Of a stretch of DNA of 64,000 nucleotides, positions 1 through 7,470 are shown one piece after another. Made by a program: the position numbers and the translations under genes. A model generated the notes under the pieces. The model did not search any database. It saw only the letters and a program-made list of their open reading frames with translations, and was not told the origin of the DNA. Each line of letters starts with the position of its first letter. The first letter of the stretch is position 1. Origin of the DNA: Corticimicrobacter sp040137905 (lineage in GTDB: Bacteria > Pseudomonadota > Gammaproteobacteria > Burkholderiales > Burkholderiaceae_B); assembly GCF_040137905.1 (NCBI RefSeq), contig NZ_JBEFDG010000032.1, positions 1 to 64,000 of the forward strand. The letters are read 5' to 3'.

Positions 1-33
1 GCCTGCGCACAGGCGTGCCCGATCCGGCAGGGT

Positions 34-1317
34 CTAGTTGAACAGGGTCGGCAGGAACAGCGCCATGCCGGGGAAGAGCGCCAGCAGCGCGATCAGGATC
101 AGCATGGTCGGCACGAACGGCAGCGCGCCGATCATGACGTCGTTCAGGCTGCCCTTGCTGCGCAGGCTCTGCACCACAAACAGGTTCAGGCCCACCGGCG
201 GCGTGATCAGGGCGGCTTCGACCAGAATGATGATGACGATGCCCAGCCAGATCGGATCGTAGCCCAGTGCAATCATGATGGGTGCGACGATGGGGATGGT
301 GGTAATCATCATCGACAGCGTTTCCATGAAGCAGCCCAGCACCAGGTAGAACACCACCAGCACGACCAGCATCCAGCCGGGCGACACGCCCAGGTCGGTG
401 ATGGTGCTGGTCAGTGCCGAGGTCAGGCCGGTGGCCGACATCACGAAATTCATGAAGGCGGCACCGATCACGATCAGCATGATCATGGCGCTGGATTTCA
501 TGGTGCCTTCGAGTGCGTCACGCAGCATGATCAGGTTCAGGCGGCCCATGCCGGCAGCCAGGACCAGTGCGCCCACGACGCCGAGTGCGGCGGCTTCTGT
601 CGGCGTGGCGATGCCGGCATAGATCGACCCTACCACCAGCAGGAAAATGCCCAGCGGCGGCAGCAGGTGCACCAGTGCCGTGAAGCGTTGCTTCCAGCTC
701 GCCTTCAGCTTGTTGCCACCCCAGGACGGGCGCAGCACGCAGGCCAGCATGATGATCAGCATGAACAGGCCCGCCAGGACCAGTCCGGGAATGATGCCGG
801 CCAGGTACAGTTTGGGCACCGAGGTATTGGTCAGCACGCCGTAGATCACCAGGTTGATCGAAGGCGGCAGCAGGATGCCCAGTGTGCCGCCTGCGGCCAG
901 GCTGCCCAGGAACAGCCGCTCGTTGTAGCCGTTCTTCTTGATCTGCGGGATGGCGACGGTACCGACCGTGGCGGCGGTCGCCACGCTGGAGCCGGAGGTG
1001 GCCGAAAAGACGGTGCAGGCCCCGATGTTGGCGTGCATCAGGCCGCCCGGCAGCCAGGACAGCCACAGGCTCATGGCGCTGTACATGCGCTCGGCCAGAC
1101 CGGAGCGCAGCAGGATCTCGCCAAGCATGATGAACAGCGGGATGGCGACCAGCAGGAATTCGTTGCTGGTGCTCCAGGCCACTTCGCCGATGGCCATGGT
1201 CAGCGGCAGCATCGAGTACAGCGGGTCGAGTGCCAGACCGAGCAGGCCGAGCGCGGCACCGACGGGGATGCTCAACCCCAGGAATACGAGCATCAGGATG
1301 AGGGTCGTGGCGATCAT
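34..1317 (-). CDS. dctM: TRAP transporter large permease subunit (DctM family)
   Basis: This is the large membrane subunit of a TRAP transporter, which uses an ion gradient to import a carboxylate-type solute delivered by a periplasmic binding protein. The 427-residue product is almost entirely hydrophobic (roughly 11-12 membrane helices) and has the DctM hallmark around residues 100-120 (ATSGSSVATAATVGTVAIP) followed by GILLPPSI. The length is normal for the family. The start is the ATG at 1317, which overlaps the stop of the small permease in an ATGA; the reading frame stays open further upstream, but that part is the other-frame shadow of dctQ. It is the last gene of the regulator-enzyme-TRAP array. 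The family is certain; the substrate cannot be read from the sequence. Confidence 0.95.
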   Translation of the reverse strand: MIATTLILMLVFLGLSIPVGAALGLLGLALDPLYSMLPLTMAIGEVAWSTSNEFLLVAIPLFIMLGEILLRSGLAERMYSAMSLWLSWLPGGLMHANIGACTVFSATSGSSVATAATVGTVAIPQIKKNGYNERLFLGSLAAGGTLGILLPPSINLVIYGVLTNTSVPKLYLAGIIPGLVLAGLFMLIIMLACVLRPSWGGNKLKASWKQRFTALVHLLPPLGIFLLVVGSIYAGIATPTEAAALGVVGALVLAAGMGRLNLIMLRDALEGTMKSSAMIMLIVIGAAFMNFVMSATGLTSALTSTITDLGVSPGWMLVVLVVFYLVLGCFMETLSMMITTIPIVAPIMIALGYDPIWLGIVIIILVEAALITPPVGLNLFVVQSLRSKGSLNDVMIGALPFVPTMLILIALLALFPGMALFLPTLFN

Positions 1318-1952
1318 CGCGCGTCTCCGTGTTGTGCTTCGCCGTGAACCATGCGCTTGCCGGCTTCGGCTTCTTCCTCGGCTTCTTCGCGGGTGCTGCG
1401 CATGCCGCAGAGGGCCTGCACCGTGCGCAGGTCGCCCGTGACCAGGGCCAGCGAGGAGCGCAGCAGCATCAGGCCCAGCACCACGCACAGCCAGACCAGG
1501 CCGGCAACCCACATGAACTGCGGAATCCACAGCGGCGTGGCCATGGTGCTGTTGGCCGTCGAGCCGTTGCTCCAGGAGAGCGCCGCCACATCGATGGCAT
1601 AGCGCGTGAGATAGGCAATGAAAATCCCCAGACCCACCAGGCTGAGCCAGTCGAGGAAGGCGCAGATGCGCACGGGCAGCAACTGGTAGAGCGCATCGAT
1701 CCGGATGTTGGCGCGGTTCAGCGCGACGAACGAGAGCGCCCACGAAATGCTGATGGCAAAGGCATAGCCGGACAGTTCGTCGGAGCCGCCCAGGTTGGTG
1801 CCGAACAGCTTGCGCACGACCACGTCGGCGGCCACGTAGAGCGCGCTCAGCAGTGTCATGGCACCGGCCAGCCAGACGGTCAGGCGTGACAGCCGGTTGG
1901 CCTGGTGCAGCAGGGCGCTGATCCATTGGAATCGGTCAATTGAGTGGGTCAT
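1314..1952 (-). CDS. dctQ: TRAP transporter small permease subunit (DctQ family)
   Basis: This is the small membrane subunit of the TRAP transporter, pairing with DctM in the inner membrane. The 212-residue protein shows four hydrophobic segments and the typical DctQ stretch around residues 40-75 (DVVVRKLFG, then GSDELSGYAFA). The C-terminal tail, from about residue 185, is unusually rich in Glu and Arg and is probably cytoplasmic. Its last codons overlap the dctM start by 4 nt, so the two are translationally coupled. It lies 131 nt downstream of the binding-protein gene, and the spacer contains a strong hairpin that could set subunit ratios. The assignment is firm; the substrate is unknown. 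Confidence 0.93.
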   Translation of the reverse strand: MTHSIDRFQWISALLHQANRLSRLTVWLAGAMTLLSALYVAADVVVRKLFGTNLGGSDELSGYAFAISISWALSFVALNRANIRIDALYQLLPVRICAFLDWLSLVGLGIFIAYLTRYAIDVAALSWSNGSTANSTMATPLWIPQFMWVAGLVWLCVVLGLMLLRSSLALVTGDLRTVQALCGMRSTREEAEEEAEAGKRMVHGEAQHGDAR

Positions 1953-2023
1953 GATGGTCTTCTGGGAAAATCTGCTGCGTCATCGGGCGCAGCGGGTCTG
2001 GCACGCGAGGTGCCGGTGTCCGG

Positions 2024-2063
2024 GCAGCCAGCCCGTCCGGAAAGAATCCGGCAGGCTGGCTGC
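2024..2063 (-). promoter_or_regulatory. Intercistronic hairpin between dctP and dctQ
   Basis: There is a perfect 10-bp inverted repeat (GCAGCCAGCC at 2024-2033 and GGCTGGCTGC at 2054-2063) with a further TCCGG-type dyad inside the loop. No T-run follows on the minus strand, so it is more likely a partial terminator or mRNA-stabilising structure than a full stop. Such structures commonly let the binding-protein message exceed that of the permeases; that role here is inferred. Confidence 0.55.
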
Positions 2064-2083
2064 GGCGTATGTGCCGGACGGTG

Positions 2084-3148
2084 TTACTTGCTGGCGACGA
2101 TGCCCAGCTCCTTGCCGATGGTGTCGTTGAAGTCTTTCACGCACTGCTCGTTGCAGCGGGCGGCCCACTTCGGCACCACGACTTCGGCGGTGATCTGGCG
2201 CAGCAGTTCGCGATCGGCGTCGGTCGGCTGAACCAGGGTCATGCTGCCCTTGACGGCCTGGTCGCAGGTGGCGGCCCCGGTGTTGCAGTCATAGCCCATC
2301 TGGGTTTCGCGCGCGGCGGCATCCCAGATCTGGTTGATCAGGCCATCGATCTGGATCTGCAGGAAGTCCTGCACCTTGGGATCAAGCTGATTCCAGATGT
2401 TCAGGTTGGCTGCATGAATCTGCTGGTTCCAGTTGATCGGCAGTTCCAGCAGGTGGGTACTGACCTCGTACCACTTGGCCGAATAGCCGGACATGGAGCC
2501 GGTGATGGCGCAGTCCACCACGCCGTTCTGCAGTGCCGGCACGACTTCGCCGAATGGCAGCGTCACGGCCGTGCCGCCCAGCGCCTGCACGAACTCGCCG
2601 GTGGTGCGGCTGCTGGTGCGGACCTTCTTGCCCTTGACGTCGGCCAGGCCGGTAATGGGGGCATTGCAGAACAGCACCTGTGCGGGATAGGTCGAGATGC
2701 CCAGGACCTTGATCCGGTTTTTGCCGTAGAAATCCGAATAGACAGGTTCGAAGGCCTCGGTCACGGTACGGGCGGTGGCCACGTCGGGGGCCAGGCCGGC
2801 CAGGTCGATGGCCTCGTTGATCGGGTTGTCGCCTGCGAAATAAGACAGCGTGGCCGTGCCGAATGGCACCACACCCTGGCCGATCAGGCGCAGCAGCTCA
2901 GGGCCCTTGAGACCCATTTCATTGAAGCCCTGGACGGTGGCGGTGACCTGCCCCCCGGAGCGCTCGGGAATGGTCTTGGTCCAGAACGGTTGCTCGTTGT
3001 TCTGGTAGGCAGTCAGGTTGCTCAGGCCGCCCACGACCGTGAGTTCGGTGCGGGGCAGGTCGGGCGTGACATCCTGTGCGCCGGCCTGTGTGCCCAGCAG
3101 CAGGCCCAGTGCCAGGGTCGGCAGGGCGAGGGTTCGGGACATTTTCAT
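2084..3148 (-). CDS. dctP: TRAP transporter periplasmic solute-binding protein (DctP family)
   Basis: This is the extracytoplasmic receptor of the TRAP system. The 354-residue precursor starts with a Sec signal peptide (cleavage probably after AGA at about residue 24) and shows the DctP fold signatures: a region around residues 170-185 (ADVKGKKVRT) and the conserved stretch near residue 210 (EVVPALQNGVVDCAITG), which contains the ligand-clamping part of the family. Four cysteines near the C-terminal half (YDCNTGAATCDQ, then RCNEQC) suggest disulfides. A strong AAGGAGA ribosome site lies 8-9 nt before the ATG. The upstream neighbour, 29 nt away, is a DUF1445 enzyme, so the ligand may be an acidic amino acid or a hydroxy/oxo acid; that is inference from context. 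Confidence 0.93.
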   Translation of the reverse strand: MKMSRTLALPTLALGLLLGTQAGAQDVTPDLPRTELTVVGGLSNLTAYQNNEQPFWTKTIPERSGGQVTATVQGFNEMGLKGPELLRLIGQGVVPFGTATLSYFAGDNPINEAIDLAGLAPDVATARTVTEAFEPVYSDFYGKNRIKVLGISTYPAQVLFCNAPITGLADVKGKKVRTSSRTTGEFVQALGGTAVTLPFGEVVPALQNGVVDCAITGSMSGYSAKWYEVSTHLLELPINWNQQIHAANLNIWNQLDPKVQDFLQIQIDGLINQIWDAAARETQMGYDCNTGAATCDQAVKGSMTLVQPTDADRELLRQITAEVVVPKWAARCNEQCVKDFNDTIGKELGIVASK

Positions 3149-3177
3149 GGGTATTCTCCTTGAGAGTATGGCCTGTC

Positions 3178-3981
3178 TTACAGCACGGCCAGTTTTGTGT
3201 TGAGCAGGTCGGTGATCAGCATGTGGCCGGGTGCATGGGTAATGCAGAACGGCGGGGCCACGGTCTGGATGACGGATTGCGGCGTGACGCCGCAGGCCCA
3301 GAACACGGGCAGTTCGCCCGGGCGAATTTCGACTGCATCGCCATAGTCCGGCCGGTTGATATCCTGGATGCCGATCAGGGCCGGATCGCCAATGTGTACC
3401 GGTGCACCATGCACCGAAGGCAGCCGACTGGTGATCTGTACGGCGCGGATGGCATCGGCGGCCTTGAGCGGACGCATGGAGACGACCATCGGGCCATGCA
3501 GGCCTGCCGTCGGGCGCGTCGGGATGTTGGTACGGTACATCGGCACATTGCAGCCCTGGCTGATATGGCGCACGTCGATGCCCTCGGCCAGCATCGGTTC
3601 CTCGAAGGAAAACGAACAGCCAATGGAAAAAGTCACCAGATCATCACGCCACCAGTCCAGCAGGTCGGTCGGCTCGGCCACCAGTTTGCCATCCTGCCAG
3701 ATGCGGTAGCGCGGGGTATCTGTGCGGATGTCGATGTCCTCGCCCAGCCCCGTCAGCAGCGTCTGCCCGGGGTTGGATACGTCCAGCAGCGGGCAGGACT
3801 TGGGGTTGCGCTGGGCGAACAGCAGGAATTCGTTGGCCAGGTCCTTGGGCAGAATCATCAGATTGGCCTGCACATGGCCGGGAGCCAGCCCGGCGGTAGG
3901 GCCGTCGAGTTCGGCACGGCGGATGCGTTGCCGGACTTCCGGGGCGGACAGGGCGATTTCTGGGAGGATGGCAGCAGTCAT
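3178..3981 (-). CDS. D-glutamate cyclase-family / putative hydro-lyase (DUF1445)
   Basis: The 267-residue cytosolic protein belongs to the DUF1445 family, whose characterised mammalian domain converts D-glutamate to 5-oxo-D-proline; bacterial members are usually called putative hydro-lyases. Family motifs seen include the N-terminal GPTAGLAPGHVQANL, the central FSIGCSFSFEEPM (residues about 113-125) and the C-terminal APGHMLITD. The ATG at 3981 gives the usual family length; a GTG at 4032 would add 17 non-conserved residues. It is the first gene of the TRAP operon and lies downstream of a LysR gene and a large palindrome. A role in processing the imported solute is likely, but the actual reaction in this organism is unproven. 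Confidence 0.88.
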   Translation of the reverse strand: MTAAILPEIALSAPEVRQRIRRAELDGPTAGLAPGHVQANLMILPKDLANEFLLFAQRNPKSCPLLDVSNPGQTLLTGLGEDIDIRTDTPRYRIWQDGKLVAEPTDLLDWWRDDLVTFSIGCSFSFEEPMLAEGIDVRHISQGCNVPMYRTNIPTRPTAGLHGPMVVSMRPLKAADAIRAVQITSRLPSVHGAPVHIGDPALIGIQDINRPDYGDAVEIRPGELPVFWACGVTPQSVIQTVAPPFCITHAPGHMLITDLLNTKLAVL

Positions 3982-4101
3982 GTCGGCTCGCAGGAAAGGG
4001 TGCCGTGAATACAGCCTGCAGAAGTGCAGCACGCATACGGCCTATGGCAGCGATTCCAGCCTACGGGGTGATGACTGTCCAATCATTCGTTTGGATGTTT
4101 T

Positions 4102-4122
4102 CTTATAAATTAAATTTATAAG
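4102..4122. promoter_or_regulatory. AT-rich palindrome, candidate LysR operator
   Basis: A perfect 9-bp inverted repeat (CTTATAAAT and ATTTATAAG) is separated by 3 nt. It lies in an unusually AT-rich patch inside an otherwise GC-rich region, about 120 nt before the start of the DUF1445-TRAP operon. LysR regulators bind interrupted dyads of the T-N11-A type, and a LysR gene lies immediately upstream. The dyad is seen directly; its use by that regulator is inferred. Confidence 0.55.
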
Positions 4123-4272
4123 TTTGAAAGGAAAGGAATTTTTCAGTTGCCGACCCTGTGTTCGGAAGGTGCTATGAGGGTAAGTCCTGATGTCTGAACA
4201 GAGGCTGGATCGGCGTATCGGCGCACACAGGGCGACCTCTTCATGCAGAGAACGCAAGGTCAGGCAATGGAA

Positions 4273-5175
4273 TCAGGCGGCAGACTTGCTGTGTGCGGCA
4301 TGTGCCACTTCCTGGGCGACCTGTGCCACGGTGCGCACGATGTAGCTGTCGGGCGAGTCCAGCCAGCAGGCATAGAAACTGAGTTCCGGCAGCGAGTCCC
4401 GCACGTTGAGAATACGGATGCTGCCCTGGGCCAGTTCGTCCTGCATGACCTCGGGGGCGATGGCACTGACACCGATGCCGCGCCGGGTCATGTGCACGAT
4501 GGTGCTCAGCGAGGCGCAGCCATACATGCGTGGCGTTTTGATGCCGGCCGCCAGCAGCGTGCCGCGTACTGCGCGGTAGGGCTGGCTGTTGGCCGGGTAG
4601 GTGATGATGGGGTACGCCGCCAGCTCGCGTGCCTTGAGCAGGCGGTCATCCAGGTGCAGCGCCGGGCTGGCGGCCCAGACGACCGGGTAGTTGCACAGAT
4701 GCAGGTGCTGCAGCTTGGGATCGTCACCCACGCCCACCAGCAGCGCCAGGTCGATCTGGTGGGCCGCCACCTGCGGGCGCATGACCTGCGTGGTATCGAC
4801 ATGGATCTCCACCACCAGCGCCGGATAAAGCGCGCTGAGCCGTTCCAGCAGGGCGTGCAACCAGGTATGGGCGATGGTTTCGGCCACGCCCAGGCGCAGG
4901 GTACCGCGCACGGCATTCTGGGCACAGGCTGTCTGCATCATGTCGTTGCGCAGGTCCAGCATGCGCTGTGCCTGCGTCAGCAACTCCTGGCCCTTGTCGG
5001 TGATCTGGATACCGCGCGTATCGCGGGTGAAGAGGCGGGTGTTGAGCGTCTGCTCCAGCGCGGCGATGCGCTGCGAGATGGCAGGCTGCGTGGTGTTGAG
5101 TTTTTCCGCAGCGGCGCGGAACCCGCCCAGCTCGGCGACCCAGACGAAGGTTTCGATTTGCTTGAAGTCGATCAT
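4273..5175 (-). CDS. LysR-family transcriptional regulator
   Basis: The 300-residue LysR-type regulator has the N-terminal winged helix-turn-helix at about residues 3-60 (FRAAAEKLNTTQPAISQRIAALE is the recognition region) followed by a two-lobe effector-binding domain. The start is the ATG at 5175: the frame remains open for about 290 nt upstream, but only the residues from MIDFKQIETF match the family N-terminus. It is transcribed in the same direction as the DUF1445-TRAP genes and divergently from the FUSC exporter, so it could control either or both. The most natural target site is the 4102-4122 palindrome. The inducer is unknown. Confidence 0.93.
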   Translation of the reverse strand: MIDFKQIETFVWVAELGGFRAAAEKLNTTQPAISQRIAALEQTLNTRLFTRDTRGIQITDKGQELLTQAQRMLDLRNDMMQTACAQNAVRGTLRLGVAETIAHTWLHALLERLSALYPALVVEIHVDTTQVMRPQVAAHQIDLALLVGVGDDPKLQHLHLCNYPVVWAASPALHLDDRLLKARELAAYPIITYPANSQPYRAVRGTLLAAGIKTPRMYGCASLSTIVHMTRRGIGVSAIAPEVMQDELAQGSIRILNVRDSLPELSFYACWLDSPDSYIVRTVAQVAQEVAHAAHSKSAA

Positions 5176-5338
5176 GGCGGTTCCCGGATGGGCAGATACT
5201 ACACCACGGTTGCCTGCGACAGGAGGTTTATGCTGGAATGAGGTCGCGTCTGCCCGGACAACTGGGCTGGCGCGAAATGCCGCACAGACCTGATCGCCTT
5301 TGGCGCCCATCGCCACTTCTGACATTTCGTGCCGCCCC

Positions 5339-7342
5339 ATGACCACCGCTTCCCCGCCTGCCATGCCGCATGCCCCGGGCCCCAATGCCTGGCTGCGTGA
5401 ACTGACCCGACTCAACAAGCCGGCCGCCTGGCGCTGGGGGCGTTCGCTGCGGGCGGCACTGGGCATGGCCGTGCCGCTGGGCGTGGGCCTGGCGACCCAG
5501 CAACTGGCGCTGGGCCTGCTGGTTGCCCTGGGTTACCTGATGCAGATGAATGGCGAACGCGACGGTCCGTACGAGGATCTTTTCCGCCGCCTGCTGGTCA
5601 CGGCTCCATTGGGTGCCGCCGGTGCATTGCTGGGTTATGCCTCGGGGTTGCCCTGGGGCTGGATCGTGCTGCTGATGATGGGCGTCTCGTTTCTGGCCAG
5701 CGTGGCCAGCAGCTACAGCGCGGCCCTGTCGATCGGCACCATGCAGGCGTTGGTGCTGGGCACCGTGGCGCTCGGCAATCCTGCATTGCATGGTAGCGCC
5801 TTGCACATGTTCCTGATGTTGCTGGTGGGGGCCGCGCTGTATGCGTTGCTGCTGGGGGTGGAGGCGCTGCTGCAGCGCAGCCGCCCCCGGCGCGAAATGC
5901 TGGCTGCCCTGTTGCTGTCCCTGTCCCGGCTGGCCGAGGGACAGGCCAGTGGTGCTTCAGTCGAGACACAACGCCGGCAGGTGACAACACAGTTATCCGC
6001 CGTTTATGCCCTGATGCTGCAGACCCGTTCTCAGGCGCAGGGGCGCAGCCCCCAGGCGGACCGGCGGGCGGCGGTTCTGCAGCGGGCCGATGGGCTGTTT
6101 GCCGCCATCCTGGCGTGCAGTGAAGCGGCTCAATTGTCGGCAGCGACACGGGCCTTGAGCCAGATGGCCCAGGCCGTCAAGGATGGGCAGAGGCTGCCTG
6201 CCCCCGTTTTCGATACCCAGGCACCGCTGCTGTCGCGCGCCGTGGCGGCGCTGGGCGTGGCCTTGTGGGGGCCGATGGAAATGACCGTGCAAGTGGCTGA
6301 TCGGCCTGGGCAGGCCGGTGCATCGGGTGCGCAGGTGGTGGCCGTGCACCCGCAGGCGCGGCTGCGGGTGTGGCTGGATCGGCTGGCTCCTGGGCGTGAT
6401 GTCCTGCTGTCGGCGCTGGCGCTGGCACTGTGTGTCGGCATTGCCTATGCACTGCGCTGGCTGGATGACCGCAGCCACTGGTATTGGCTGCCGATGACGG
6501 TGTTCCTGGTGATGAAGCCGGATCTCGGGTCGATCTTCGGTCGTACCGTACTGCGCTGCCTGGGGACGGCCGGTGGTGTATTGATCGGCGCGGCCATCCT
6601 GGCCTGGCTGCCCCCCGGGCCGCTGTTCATCGGCATCATGGCCCTGATTGCCCTGCTCATGCCGCAGGCACGCCAGATTTCCTATGCCGTGATGACGCTG
6701 ACGATGACGCCGCTGGTCCTGGTGCTGATCGATCTGGTCAGCCCTGAAACCAAGGGTATCGATTATGCGCTGTTGCGCCTGGTCGATACGCTGGGCGGGG
6801 GGGCAGTAGTGCTGGTGTTTGGCTATCTGATCTGGCCCAAGTCACATCATCGGCAACTGGCCGGTGCCTTTCACCAGGCGCGCCGGTCCATGGCGGATTA
6901 TCTGTTGAGCACATTGCGTGCCACGGATGGTGACGGCCATGTGGCCGAGGCGGCAGAGCTGGGTGCCTGCCGGCGTACCGTATATGGGCAATTGGCCAAC
7001 ATGCGGGCCATCCTGCAGAAAACGCTGGTCGATCCGCCGCCATCGGGTCGGGAGGCTGCCGCCTGGTTTCCCATCGTGGCCAGTGCAGAACGGGTCTGCG
7101 ATGCCATCACGGCGTATTCCATGGGGGCCACCACGGCAAGAGCCACTGCCCAGACCGAGGAACTGGAGCGGCTGGCCACCTGTCTGGCTGATGGGACTAC
7201 CGGCAGCGACGGCGATGCGCAGCAGGGTGTGCAATCGCTGCCGACGGGAGATCCTGCGGCATCCCGGCTGGTGGCGCATATCCGGGAAGAGGTCGGGTCG
7301 ATACGAGGGTATGTGGAGAAAACCGATAGCCGTCCGTGCTGA
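5339..7342 (+). CDS. FUSC-family inner-membrane exporter
   Basis: The 667-residue membrane protein has the two-repeat architecture of the FUSC/aromatic-acid exporter families: a first membrane block at about residues 30-165, a long soluble stretch, a second block at about residues 355-500 (SHWYWLPMTVFLVMKPDLGSIFG-type segment, typical of the second domain), and a cytoplasmic C-terminal domain. Characterised relatives such as AaeB export aromatic carboxylates. The ATG at 5339 was chosen over an upstream TTG (5300); neither has a clear ribosome site. It is divergent from the LysR gene across 163 nt, an arrangement often seen when the LysR protein controls an efflux gene. No membrane-fusion partner is encoded next to it. 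Confidence 0.85.
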   Translation: MTTASPPAMPHAPGPNAWLRELTRLNKPAAWRWGRSLRAALGMAVPLGVGLATQQLALGLLVALGYLMQMNGERDGPYEDLFRRLLVTAPLGAAGALLGYASGLPWGWIVLLMMGVSFLASVASSYSAALSIGTMQALVLGTVALGNPALHGSALHMFLMLLVGAALYALLLGVEALLQRSRPRREMLAALLLSLSRLAEGQASGASVETQRRQVTTQLSAVYALMLQTRSQAQGRSPQADRRAAVLQRADGLFAAILACSEAAQLSAATRALSQMAQAVKDGQRLPAPVFDTQAPLLSRAVAALGVALWGPMEMTVQVADRPGQAGASGAQVVAVHPQARLRVWLDRLAPGRDVLLSALALALCVGIAYALRWLDDRSHWYWLPMTVFLVMKPDLGSIFGRTVLRCLGTAGGVLIGAAILAWLPPGPLFIGIMALIALLMPQARQISYAVMTLTMTPLVLVLIDLVSPETKGIDYALLRLVDTLGGGAVVLVFGYLIWPKSHHRQLAGAFHQARRSMADYLLSTLRATDGDGHVAEAAELGACRRTVYGQLANMRAILQKTLVDPPPSGREAAAWFPIVASAERVCDAITAYSMGATTARATAQTEELERLATCLADGTTGSDGDAQQGVQSLPTGDPAASRLVAHIREEVGSIRGYVEKTDSRPC

Positions 7343-7470
7343 CGGCTCGTGATGGTCAAAGCCTGTGCATTCCATTACATTTGGCGTTTCCGTGATGCAC
7401 GAACAGCGGCGGCAGGAAAACATCGCCGCCGTGCGGTCGTTCCAGTCGCGCCAATGGTTTTCAGGAGCAG

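Noticed and set aside
1318..1926. Open frame continuing 200 codons upstream of the dctM start
   Set aside because: It is the out-of-frame shadow of dctQ; the composition is Arg/Gly-rich and the DctM family N-terminus begins at the 1317 ATG.
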